The translations under genes were made by a program, and so were the position numbers. Shown here one piece after another: positions 11,761 through 19,353 of a stretch of DNA of 24,577 nucleotides. Below the pieces are notes generated by a model, which had not been told where the DNA came from, ran no database searches, and saw only the letters and a program-made list of their open reading frames with translations. Location: positions 1 through 24,577 of the IMG/VR virus record IMGVR_UViG_3300008517_000126; one strand, given 5' to 3'. Origin of the DNA: a virus. Position 1 is the first letter of the stretch, and each line of letters begins with the position of its first letter.

Positions 11761-12595
11761 ACTTCCTCCAAGCCGTAATCACGGGCTCCCATTGCGGCAT
11801 GTCATCAAGCACCTTGTCCGTGATAGCTCCGTAAGGAGACTCGCGTTCGAAGGCCAGCACTAGACGGGCAAACTCACGCGTTCCATTCATGCCCCCGTCA
11901 TAGCTGCCCACACATGGCAGCATATAGTTTCCCTCATCGACCGTCAGATCGAAGTGGCGATCGTAGACGTGACCGTTCCCAGCTACATGCGTGTATGTCC
12001 CGACATCAAGGTTGAGTGCCCGGGCCATGGCTAGCTGCATCGACACGAAGGCCGGAATGTCATAGGACAGTCCCCACACAAGGTCCCATGACCGCATGAA
12101 GACCTGCAACTCGAGCGCCTCACCACGCCGCTGAAACTGCCAGCCCAGCGTACAAACCATGTCGAGGTCCTTCGCGTACATCAGGTCCTCCGGACGTCCG
12201 ATATAGGCTAGCCCGCGCCGCGAGTCCTTGTCATGCCGCAGCTCATGCTCGATTTCGACCAACTGATTCCCGATACGCGGACCATAGAAGCCAAAGGCGT
12301 TGTTCATCTCGGCTGCCTTCGGTGAATACCGCGCCAGCAACTCATTGTCGTACTCGCCCGCCAGATATTGCGTGACCTCCATCCACATATACGCTCGGTT
12401 CATTCCCGGGCGCTTGACCACACACTTGTGCGGCTCGGTAAGCCGGACCACCATCGGTCGGGCCTCGCGAGTGTGGGTACCGCGCGGATGGGTCTCAACG
12501 CCGCGCACACAGATCTCCTCAAGCAAGGCTCCGTATGTGCACCTGAGGTCGCTCGTCTCAAAGACAAGCATGTTACCGAACCAGCTACTTCTCAT
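11720..12595 (-). CDS. Thymidylate-synthase-family enzyme, probable dCMP hydroxymethylase
   Basis: A 291-residue TS-fold protein. Residues 146-216 align without gaps to the TS catalytic half. They show nucleophile Cys148 in MVCTLGWQF, phosphate-binding Arg168-Ser169 and Asp171 in FMRSWD, and His209/Tyr211 in GHVYDRH. The base-reading Asn of TS (E. coli Asn177) is Asp179 (GLSYDI). In TS-family enzymes that Asp switches specificity from dUMP to dCMP, as in T4 dCMP hydroxymethylase, which also uses Cys148 and Asp179. The likely reaction is 5,10-methylene-THF-dependent hydroxymethylation of dCMP; methylation of dCMP is the alternative. It overlaps the kinase/glycosylase fusion gene by 11 nt and polA by 41 nt. 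GGAGG lies 9 nt before the ATG. Confidence 0.85.
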   Translation of the reverse strand: MRSSWFGNMLVFETSDLRCTYGALLEEICVRGVETHPRGTHTREARPMVVRLTEPHKCVVKRPGMNRAYMWMEVTQYLAGEYDNELLARYSPKAAEMNNAFGFYGPRIGNQLVEIEHELRHDKDSRRGLAYIGRPEDLMYAKDLDMVCTLGWQFQRRGEALELQVFMRSWDLVWGLSYDIPAFVSMQLAMARALNLDVGTYTHVAGNGHVYDRHFDLTVDEGNYMLPCVGSYDGGMNGTREFARLVLAFERESPYGAITDKVLDDMPQWEPVITAWRKYGARTAAKQAAGS

Positions 12596-13487
12596 TGTCC
12601 ATCGCCTCCTTGATCATCCGCACGTAGTTATCGAAGTCGTAGTAGGAGAATCGCTTCCACCACTGCGGGTGCGGAATAGCGGCCGCCGGTGTGATGCCTA
12701 GCTTTGCCAACGCTCGTTCCGCGTTGCGTCCCAGTGCAATGCATGGCTTATGAAACCAGCGGTCTAGTTGCTCGTGCGGCCGTACGGTTCCGTCCTCGTT
12801 CCAGAGCCATCCGTTGAGCACGTGATAGTCGTGCAGGCCTAACCCTGCCGCCTCGAGTGCTCGTCGTAAATAGTTCCCGCTCGATGACCTAAAGACCAAC
12901 GGGTTCTCGCACGCCGTGTCGCATCCACCATGACGATCTCCCACGAAGACGAAGCGTGGATCTGGTGATCCGATGCCCTCGTGTCCGAATGGCAAACACT
13001 GTACTATCGCAGGTAACCGCTTCAGTAGATGCGCGACGCTCTCCTCCGTGTAGTCATACTCGATGCGAGGCAGCTCAGACTGCCACGGTCGACCGAACTC
13101 CTTGTGTACTCGCCGCACCATCTTGGGATCCGCGTGGTGCAGCTTGCCCACGTCCTCCGCCGTGTTGTCGAGCACCGTCCTGAGCGGTGGATAACAGAGA
13201 ATGACGATCGGACCGTGCGCAATAAGCCAGCCCTCGAGTAACCAACGATCGAGCTGAGACAGCGCCGAGCCGTCGCGAAACAACGGTCCGTAGACATCCT
13301 CACTCCAGTGCATACGGTCGATGATCGTCGGTCCGCGCACGTCCTTGAACCGCGCGAGCCAGTACAGCAGCGGATCATCGGCCGGTCGCGGCACCGACAT
13401 GTGTACGTAGCCGAAGCCGCGAAGCATGAGCGTTTTCGCCAGCGTCGTCTTACCGCTGCCATCAGGCCCTTCTAGCAGAATGATCAT
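12585..13487 (-). CDS. dNMP-kinase-like domain fused to uracil-DNA-glycosylase-fold domain
   Basis: A 300-residue two-domain protein. Residues 1-165 form a thymidylate-kinase-like P-loop domain: GPDGSGKTT (7-15) and IIDRMHWSEDVYG (55-67), the DR motif that binds the acceptor nucleotide. Residues about 175-290 resemble the UDG superfamily: FVFVGDRHGG, NPLVFRSSSGNYLRRAL, YHVLNGWLWNEDG, CIALGRNAERAL and the terminal IPHPQWWKRF. Catalytic acids of classical UDG are not obvious in the first motif, so activity may be altered. With the TS-family gene directly downstream, the kinase domain is a candidate to raise modified dCMP to the diphosphate. The ATG follows the methyltransferase stop by 1 nt with no close ribosome site. 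Confidence 0.85.
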   Translation of the reverse strand: MIILLEGPDGSGKTTLAKTLMLRGFGYVHMSVPRPADDPLLYWLARFKDVRGPTIIDRMHWSEDVYGPLFRDGSALSQLDRWLLEGWLIAHGPIVILCYPPLRTVLDNTAEDVGKLHHADPKMVRRVHKEFGRPWQSELPRIEYDYTEESVAHLLKRLPAIVQCLPFGHEGIGSPDPRFVFVGDRHGGCDTACENPLVFRSSSGNYLRRALEAAGLGLHDYHVLNGWLWNEDGTVRPHEQLDRWFHKPCIALGRNAERALAKLGITPAAAIPHPQWWKRFSYYDFDNYVRMIKEAMDNEK

Positions 13488-13488
13488 A

Positions 13489-14598
13489 TCAGTTTACTAT
13501 ACCCTCCAGGGTCCGTTCATAGCGGCCCGGACTCCATGGCCGCGCTATCTTGCGATGGTCAACGACCCTGAACGCGCCGGACTCAGCCGCCCGGTTGTCG
13601 AAGCTATGCAGCATCAACTTCGCTAGATACTCACCCACCGGCGGCAGTACCGCCTGTGTTACGTCAGCCGAGCGAGCGTCATGTGTGCAGGTCTGTCGTT
13701 CAAGCAAAGCAAAAACGAAGTCGTCCGGGTAACCACAGAGTCGAGCGCCCTCACGCAGCGTGATTATCCGGTCCACCGTCGGGTGAACCACCGAACCGAT
13801 ATCCGCCATGGTCGATGACGGACAGTCATATCGAATGCGGTGCGCGATGTTCCGCCATCGCTTGGCCTCGAGTCCGGCAGCCCAGGCGCGAGTCACGCCG
13901 TCGTTGCAGGCCTCTCCAGGCAGTAGATTTTGAAACGTGTTCAAATCAAAGTGACTCGGTTGCTTAACCAGATGGTTGGGCAGCGTCGGCTTCTGACCGG
14001 TCCACCGCGCCGAGTGCTCGAGGTCACCGATGATGTCTCGCACCGTCGGCACATCCTTGATAGTCATGGTAGGTTCAGGAATGTCGAGCTCGTGCTTGTG
14101 CGCAATGAAGTGAAATCGCTCACGCCATTGCGATGCGCCCGTCAACAGCGCGTTGGTCAGGTAGACGGTTACCGCGTAACCAGCCCGCTGAAAGTCCTCG
14201 GCAAGCTCCGTGTAGAAATCCTGTCCACCGCTGGGCGACCATGCCCGGGGAACACTCTCAACAATGAGAGCCTGGGGCTTCAACTTGAGCGCCAGATCCA
14301 TCACGTTCCGTGTACATGACAGCCGCGGATCAGCCATCCCGAGCAGACCACCGGCACAGCTCCACGGTGCACAGGGCGGGTTCGCATAGATGAAATCAAC
14401 CGCTCCCACATGCGTGGCCACCGGCCAGTCCTCCAGCTTCAACGGGTGCGGTATGTCGGGAAAGTTCAAGTCAAATGTCGCAGCTCCCCACGGACCTTCC
14501 TCCCACTGACCGAGGATATAAAATTCACGGGCGACACCCAGTGTGAACGCACCGGAATAGATGTGGACGCCTAGTGCTGTCGGCTTCATGGACGCCAT
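13489..14598 (-). CDS. DNA C5-cytosine methyltransferase family protein
   Basis: A 369-residue product with the ordered C5-methyltransferase motifs: IYSGAFTLGVAREF (motif I, residues 13-26), ANPPCAPWS with nucleophile Cys76 (motif IV), LIVESVPRAW (motif VI, 111-120), QWRERFHFIA (motif VIII, 157-166), LREGARLCGYPDDF and AVLPPVGEYLAKLM (motifs IX-X). The target-recognition region is short. It should transfer a group to C5 of cytosine in DNA. Its presence beside a dCMP-hydroxymethylase-like gene is odd, because 5-hydroxymethylcytosine already blocks C5. It may act on residual cytosine or have a changed chemistry. An ATG at 14589, forming ATGA with the upstream stop, is an alternative start. Confidence 0.88.
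   Translation of the reverse strand: MASMKPTALGVHIYSGAFTLGVAREFYILGQWEEGPWGAATFDLNFPDIPHPLKLEDWPVATHVGAVDFIYANPPCAPWSCAGGLLGMADPRLSCTRNVMDLALKLKPQALIVESVPRAWSPSGGQDFYTELAEDFQRAGYAVTVYLTNALLTGASQWRERFHFIAHKHELDIPEPTMTIKDVPTVRDIIGDLEHSARWTGQKPTLPNHLVKQPSHFDLNTFQNLLPGEACNDGVTRAWAAGLEAKRWRNIAHRIRYDCPSSTMADIGSVVHPTVDRIITLREGARLCGYPDDFVFALLERQTCTHDARSADVTQAVLPPVGEYLAKLMLHSFDNRAAESGAFRVVDHRKIARPWSPGRYERTLEGIVN
13496..13501 (-). promoter_or_regulatory. Promoter-like -10 element (GGGTATAGT class), nearly leaderless
   Basis: GGAGGGTATAGTAAACTGAT precedes the ATG of the kinase/glycosylase gene. The last base of TATAGT is only 8 nt from the start codon, so a transcript from it would be leaderless or almost so. 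The element lies in the final codons of the methyltransferase gene. Confidence 0.5.
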
Positions 14599-15155
14599 CC
14601 CGCCTCGGTGAACAGCTTGGTGACCGCCTCGACCGACTGCTTGTAGTCAATGTGCACCACGCGGTCGCCGCGCATCTCAAACTTTCCGGCGAGTCGCTGA
14701 ATGAACCGATAGTGCGCGTGGACCTGGTCCTCGTGGATCGGCTTCCCGCCGTTGCGGTGTAGGATGCGCTGCACGCAAAGGTCGGGTGGCGTGTTGAGGA
14801 AGGCGAACACGAGCGCGCCGTACCCGAGCTCATCAGCCAGCTCCTCCCACCAGATCCGCGAGCTCGAGATGGTCAGCGATTCACCGAAGACGAATGGCTT
14901 GGTGGTCGCGTACTTGCGGATCAGCGCGTGAAACTTGTCACGCGTCTTGGACGTCAGGAAGCCGTCGAGCCCGCCCCCGGGAGCCGTATACCGCCCGAGA
15001 ACGACCAGCCCGCCCGGCAGTTCATAGCCGATCAGCTTGGGCTTCTGCTTGTTCCACGTGTCATCAAAGATCGGCACGTGCGGATATGCATCCAGCAGCG
15101 CGTGTCCCACATAGGACTTACCGCTGCCACCTGGGCCACGTAGACTTACGAACAT
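14586..15155 (-). CDS. P-loop nucleotide/nucleic-acid kinase
   Basis: A 189-residue P-loop kinase with GPGGSGKS (residues 7-14), a Walker B-like strand PFVFGESLTI and a LID-like VQRILHRNGG. The middle is unusual for a plain dNMP kinase and includes a Gly/Pro-rich stretch, VVLGRYTAPGGG. Similar small P-loop kinases in hypermodifying phages phosphorylate hydroxymethylated bases in DNA (5-hmdU DNA kinases), and the operon context makes that role possible here. A sugar, inositol or nucleotide kinase cannot be excluded. The ATG has GGAGG 4 nt upstream and overlaps the phosphatase gene by 10 nt. Confidence 0.78.
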   Translation of the reverse strand: MFVSLRGPGGSGKSYVGHALLDAYPHVPIFDDTWNKQKPKLIGYELPGGLVVLGRYTAPGGGLDGFLTSKTRDKFHALIRKYATTKPFVFGESLTISSSRIWWEELADELGYGALVFAFLNTPPDLCVQRILHRNGGKPIHEDQVHAHYRFIQRLAGKFEMRGDRVVHIDYKQSVEAVTKLFTEAGWRP

Positions 15156-15628
15156 GTTCCCTCCTCGATGTACCGCCTAAAGTACGGGTTGACCACAGCA
15201 TTCGGTCGCCGCGCCCGTACATGCTCAAGTGCCGCCCTGTCGTCGATACCCAACACCCGTGCAGTCACGAGCGTGGCGATTAGTCCCGCCCGGTCACGTC
15301 CCGCGTTGCAGTAGACGAGCACCTTCAGACCTAGCTTAACGGCGCCGGCCAGCTTATCAGCCAGAGCTTCCACCCCGCTAGAATCGCGCAGGTGTCCGTC
15401 GACTACTGGATTCCAGATAACCGTCAACGGATGCATAGTGCCGTCGATCATGACCGCCCAGTTGCAGTGTTCCCCCGGCTCGGCACCGAAGGCGAGGTCG
15501 GGCGTGCGCGTCAAGTTGACCAGAACATTGATGCCCAGCTGTCCCAGCTCGTCCAGGTACCAACGCGGGTCGTGCTTTCTGAACTTGCCCCGGATATAAA
15601 ACCCGGGTAGAATCTCATGTACCTTCAT
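15146..15628 (-). CDS. Dual-specificity (Cx5R) phosphatase-like protein
   Basis: A 160-residue product with the signature VLVYCNAGRDRAGLIATL: nucleophile Cys107 and Arg113 in a C-x5-R loop. The usual preceding His is Tyr. The N-terminal EILPGFYIRGKF and YLDELGQLGINVLVNLT elements match the opening strands of DSP domains. The family removes phosphate from proteins, RNA 5' ends, or inositol and nucleotide phosphates. Being four genes downstream of inositol-phosphate synthase, it could release free inositol, but protein or nucleotide substrates are equally compatible with the sequence. The ATG overlaps the upstream stop within TGATG. A GTG at 15637 is an alternative start. Confidence 0.82.
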   Translation of the reverse strand: MKVHEILPGFYIRGKFRKHDPRWYLDELGQLGINVLVNLTRTPDLAFGAEPGEHCNWAVMIDGTMHPLTVIWNPVVDGHLRDSSGVEALADKLAGAVKLGLKVLVYCNAGRDRAGLIATLVTARVLGIDDRAALEHVRARRPNAVVNPYFRRYIEEGTCS

Positions 15629-16638
15629 CAGTCCCACCTCACAGGATGTGCTAGATCCGTTGTCCGTGTGTAGTCGTACACCAGATCGCTCCAGTAGTAT
15701 CCGTGCTGCGCGATGGTCTCACCGACCTCCTTGCGAACCGCGTTCCAGCCATGCAGCTCACCGAGGCACCGACGATCCCACATCATGTAGCGCGTTATCA
15801 AGAACGCTGACGTGTGTCCGCTGTACTTCCAATACGGTTCTGTCTTCTTGTAACAGGCCAACTCAGAGTCATGCCCACGCCCAGGATACTTGGTCTTGAG
15901 CGACTGCCGATAATTGCACAATGACACCTCAAAGGTAAACGGATCGAGCGGCTGGGGTCGTCCGATGAACGGATTCATCTCGGTACGCATGTCCTCAAAG
16001 ATGTCGAGAACCTCCGCCAGTGTCTCAGCGCTGTTGCCTCCGTTCAACACGGCGTCCTTGTCCGGTCTGAGAAAAGAGAGCGTCAGCCGAGGACTCCATG
16101 CTCCATCGGGCCGAAGGTCCGGCAGAGCCGCGGATACCACTTCGAGACGCCGCAATACCTCGAGTACCTTGATCGTCGAGTAACGCCCTGAAAAGTGAAT
16201 GTGCTCCCGGGCGCTGTTCCAGATTGCCTCATAGTCGGCGCGGTCAAGCTCAAACAGCTCGTCGTTGATCCAGTCCCTAAACGAACTGAGAAACCTGGTC
16301 AGTCGTGGCGCGCTCATGATAGCGCGGCGTTCCATTCTGATCGTCAGCAACGGCCACACCTTGTCGACCGCTGCACGAATCTCCTTGTCGCTGACGGTAG
16401 ACGGAAGCTCCTTCCAGAGCATCTCTCCGCATGCTACCGTGTAGATGGAGACCCAGCAAGCTGCTCGCCATGCACGCTCGGCCAGGTCCCACGTGCTGTC
16501 CTTGATCATGCGCACGATCAGTGATACCTGCGGATCGGGTCCGCCCAGATCCATCTCAAGGTTGACCCAGTCCCTGAAGCCGTTGCGATGATGTTCGACA
16601 TCGGCCGCGCAGAGACTGATTGTCGTGTGCTTAGACAT
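15628..16638 (-). CDS. Unknown 336-aa protein of the modification/inositol operon
   Basis: A 336-residue product from an ATG with AGGAGG 7 nt upstream, overlapping the oxidoreductase stop by 8 nt. A longer in-frame reading from 16710 is inside the oxidoreductase gene and has no ribosome site. The N-terminal two thirds are helical and rich in Trp and charged residues (WAERAW-type helices, RFLSSFRDWINDELFELD). The C-terminal 100 residues have a distinctive aromatic/Cys pattern: FTFEVSLCNYRQSLKTKYPG, ELACYKKTEPYWKYSGHTS and YMMWDRRCLGELHGWNAVRK. No known family is recognised. Position between cyclitol enzymes and the phosphatase, kinase and methyltransferase suggests a pathway-specific enzyme, possibly the transfer step. 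Confidence 0.75.
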   Translation of the reverse strand: MSKHTTISLCAADVEHHRNGFRDWVNLEMDLGGPDPQVSLIVRMIKDSTWDLAERAWRAACWVSIYTVACGEMLWKELPSTVSDKEIRAAVDKVWPLLTIRMERRAIMSAPRLTRFLSSFRDWINDELFELDRADYEAIWNSAREHIHFSGRYSTIKVLEVLRRLEVVSAALPDLRPDGAWSPRLTLSFLRPDKDAVLNGGNSAETLAEVLDIFEDMRTEMNPFIGRPQPLDPFTFEVSLCNYRQSLKTKYPGRGHDSELACYKKTEPYWKYSGHTSAFLITRYMMWDRRCLGELHGWNAVRKEVGETIAQHGYYWSDLVYDYTRTTDLAHPVRWD

Positions 16639-17560
16639 CTGGATACCTCCTCGCCTCATCGAGCAGTGCGACCGCCGCATATCCATCATCACCGACATGC
16701 GGCGCGCCACGCAGCTCCTTGAGAATGTCCAGCCACTCTCGCGCCCAGATATCTACCAGTGCGAATGTAGTATCTCCGTCCTCGAGCGTCAACCGCTGTG
16801 GACCATAACGCGCTTCGAGTCCGGACAGTGAACACCGTGCCTTAGTCCCGATCAACTTGACCGAGAACCGCGCCGGCCAGCAGACCCAGCTCGCGTGCAT
16901 GTTGACCAGTCCTGACTTTACGTCCAACAGCACGCGTGCGTCGTCCTCAATTTTGTCACTAAGTGCCCTCGTGTTATGAACCTCGGACTTCTGAACCGTT
17001 GCCTCACCCAGCAACCACCAGATGAGGTCAAGCACATGAATGCCCTGGTCCACCAGAACCCCGCCACCCGAGATGATGGGATCGCAACGCCACGAATCCG
17101 CAAAGCCCGCGACGCGCTGACTGCCGTACTCGACGGTCGTATAGACAACCGTACCGAGGTCGTCGTTCTGTATCATCTCACGTAACCGCTGCACGCCCGG
17201 GTAATGCCGCATATGAAAGCCTGAGCGCAACATTAAGTTTGCATCAGCCGCCGCGATGGCCAGCTCCAGGGCGTCATCACCGTTGAGCGCCAACGGCTTC
17301 TCACAGAGCACGTGCTGTCCACGTGACAGCGCCTCTCGCACGAGGTCGACGTGTGTAGCATTGGGCGTGGCTATGACGACAAGGTCGACATCGGAGGGCG
17401 GCTGTGTAAGCAACATACAAGATTGCCGCTCAGCAAACGCACGAGCCTTCTCAAAGTCCGTGTCGTAGATGCCAGCGAGCTCTATCCCGGGGGTCCGCCG
17501 CGCAGCCTCGGCGCGCCGCGTTCCCATGATGCCGGCACCGATGATTCCTACCTTGAGCAC
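16631..17560 (-). CDS. Gfo/Idh/MocA-family oxidoreductase (inositol dehydrogenase-like)
   Basis: A 309-residue NAD(P)-dependent dehydrogenase. The Rossmann loop is GIIGAGIMG (residues 5-13), the conserved EKPLAL at 87-92 supplies the catalytic Lys88, and GGGVLVDQGIHVLD (165-178) supplies the Asp171/His175 pair typical of inositol 2-dehydrogenase and glucose-fructose oxidoreductase relatives. Substrates in this family are cyclitols and sugars or sugar nucleotides. Two genes downstream of inositol-phosphate synthase, oxidation of an inositol to an inosose is the simplest guess. The GTG start has GGAGG 7 nt upstream and overlaps the SDR gene by 13 nt. Confidence 0.88.
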   Translation of the reverse strand: MLKVGIIGAGIMGTRRAEAARRTPGIELAGIYDTDFEKARAFAERQSCMLLTQPPSDVDLVVIATPNATHVDLVREALSRGQHVLCEKPLALNGDDALELAIAAADANLMLRSGFHMRHYPGVQRLREMIQNDDLGTVVYTTVEYGSQRVAGFADSWRCDPIISGGGVLVDQGIHVLDLIWWLLGEATVQKSEVHNTRALSDKIEDDARVLLDVKSGLVNMHASWVCWPARFSVKLIGTKARCSLSGLEARYGPQRLTLEDGDTTFALVDIWAREWLDILKELRGAPHVGDDGYAAVALLDEARRYPDV

Positions 17561-18282
17561 TGCACGTCCTCCTCGAGATAGAGTAGCTTCGGTTGCGGAT
17601 CATTGAGAACTATCGTAACCAGTCGCCCCACGTCCCAAGAGTTGGACCCGCCCCGAGTCCGCCTCGGCGCACTTACCTCGTGCATGTCTAGGTACTCTGC
17701 ACCGATGTCGCCGATGGAGATCACCCTGTTGCGCGCGTACATCGTCAGGTATTTCCCAGGCTCAATCAACGACACGTTGATCCCGAACGGTTCAACCTCG
17801 ACCGCCAGCGTCTCGGTGAGCGCCCTGAGCGCAGCCTTGCTCGCCGCGTATAGACCGGCGCCGAGCTTCGGCGTTACCGTCGAACCGATGTTGACCACGC
17901 GTCCGTGACCCTGTTCACGCATGCCCGGCAGCACAGCCTGGGTCACGCGCAGCGCGCCTAACACGTTGACCTCAAACTGTCGACGTGCCTCGTCAATGCT
18001 AACGGCCTCGACCGGGCCCCACAGCGCGTAGCCGGCGTTGTTCACGACCGCATCGAATGGCCCTAGCGTTTGAATCCGCGAGGTGATGCTGGGACTGGTC
18101 ACGTCAAAGCGATCCAACACCATTATGTTTAGACTGAGCGAACCGGCGATACTGTTGAGACAGATCGCGTCCTCGGTCTTTCGCACCGTCGCACAGACGG
18201 CCCAGCCTTGTGATTCCAGCGCGAAGGCGATGGTCCTACCGAACCCACTGGAACAGCCAGTGACAAGTACACGTCTACGCAT
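17548..18282 (-). CDS. Short-chain dehydrogenase/reductase
   Basis: A 244-residue classical SDR. It has cofactor motif TGCSSGFG (residues 8-15), NNAG (81-84), catalytic Ser134 in NIGSTV, Tyr145-x3-Lys149 in YAASKAA and the PG turn in LIEPGKYL. Arg33-34-type residues after the second strand (ATVRK) favour NADP(H). The substrate is not predictable from sequence; a hydroxyl or keto group on a cyclitol or sugar fits the neighbours. The start at 18282 is an ATG overlapping the ino1 stop by 8 nt with AAGGA upstream. The frame is open 12 codons further upstream without a better site. Confidence 0.9.
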   Translation of the reverse strand: MRRRVLVTGCSSGFGRTIAFALESQGWAVCATVRKTEDAICLNSIAGSLSLNIMVLDRFDVTSPSITSRIQTLGPFDAVVNNAGYALWGPVEAVSIDEARRQFEVNVLGALRVTQAVLPGMREQGHGRVVNIGSTVTPKLGAGLYAASKAALRALTETLAVEVEPFGINVSLIEPGKYLTMYARNRVISIGDIGAEYLDMHEVSAPRRTRGGSNSWDVGRLVTIVLNDPQPKLLYLEEDVQCSR

Positions 18283-19348
18283 CGCGAATAAATCCTTCCA
18301 GATCCTCACACGCCTCATCGTCGCTGAGCGGTTGCATGGGAGGTGACTTCATAAAGTACGCGGACGGGGCGACCAGCGGGCCCGACAGCCCGCGGTCGAG
18401 TCCCAGCTTGGCACAGCGGATAGCGTCGATGATCACGCCGCCCGAGTTGGGACTGTCGACAACCTCCAGCTTGAGCTCAAGGTTGACCGACGACCTGCCG
18501 AATCCGGTGCCCTCGATTCTGATGTGACACCACTTGCGATCCTTGAGCCAGGGAATGTGATCGCTGGGTCCAACGTGGATGTCGGTCTCTGGTAGATCAT
18601 AGTCCAGCTGACAGGTGACCGCCCGGGTCTTTGAAATCTTCTTTGATACGAGCCGCTCTCGTTCCAGCATGTTGAGAAAGTCGGTGTTGCCGCCGAAGTT
18701 GAGCTGGTAGGTACGGTCAATCTGCACACCGCGGTCCATGAAGAGCCGCGCTAGGACCCGGTGCAGAATGGTCGCGCCCACCTGCGACTTAACGTCGTCA
18801 CCGATGATCGGCAGCCCGGCCTTGACAAATCGGTCGGGCCAGTACTCGGTCGGGTCAGATGCGATAAACACCGGTATACAGTTGACAAAGGCACAACCGG
18901 CCGCGAGCGCCTGCTCCACGTACCACTTGGTGGCTTCCTCACTGCCGACCGGCAGATAGTTGAGAACAACGTCTGCGCCCGTCTCTTGCAATATCTCAAC
19001 GACGTCCGCACTCGCCCCCGGTGCCTTCTTGATGACCTGCTTGAGATACTTGCCCAGACTGTCGAGCGTTCTGCCGCGCGCCACGGTCACCCCGGTCGAC
19101 GGCACAGCACAGAACTTGGGCGTGTTATTGGGCGCCATAAAGATGGCCTCAGCCAGGTCCTTACCGACCTTGTTCTTGTCGATGTCGAAGGCGGCCACGA
19201 ATTCGATGTCGTTGATGTGATAGCCACCGAGGTTCGCGTGCATGACGCCGGGAATGGACTCGCCGTCCTCCACATCCCGGTAGTACCGCACCCCCTGAAT
19301 GAGCGCCGAGGCGCAGTTGCCGGCGCCGATGATCGCTACCCTGATCAT
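18275..19348 (-). CDS. ino1: myo-Inositol-1(3)-phosphate synthase
   Basis: A 357-residue NAD-dependent cyclase converting glucose 6-phosphate to inositol 1(3)-phosphate. The Rossmann motif is [14 protein letters not shown] (residues 6-19). The hallmark catalytic and tetramerisation segments are present: [49 protein letters not shown] with [11 protein letters not shown], and the C-terminal [18 protein letters not shown]. Length and motifs match the short actinobacterial/archaeal form rather than the longer eukaryotic one, which points to an actinobacterial source. The ATG is preceded by AAGGAG and GGGGGA. The gene heads the cyclitol part of the operon. Confidence 0.95.
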   Translation of the reverse strand: MIRVAIIGAGNCASALIQGVRYYRDVEDGESIPGVMHANLGGYHINDIEFVAAFDIDKNKVGKDLAEAIFMAPNNTPKFCAVPSTGVTVARGRTLDSLGKYLKQVIKKAPGASADVVEILQETGADVVLNYLPVGSEEATKWYVEQALAAGCAFVNCIPVFIASDPTEYWPDRFVKAGLPIIGDDVKSQVGATILHRVLARLFMDRGVQIDRTYQLNFGGNTDFLNMLERERLVSKKISKTRAVTCQLDYDLPETDIHVGPSDHIPWLKDRKWCHIRIEGTGFGRSSVNLELKLEVVDSPNSGGVIIDAIRCAKLGLDRGLSGPLVAPSAYFMKSPPMQPLSDDEACEDLEGFIRDA

Positions 19349-19353
19349 TCCCC

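Noticed and set aside
15628-16638. Assignment as an alpha-glutamyl/putrescinyl-thymine pyrophosphorylase
   Set aside because: The context of hypermodification genes suggested it, but I could not match the characteristic motifs of those families, so it is left unassigned.
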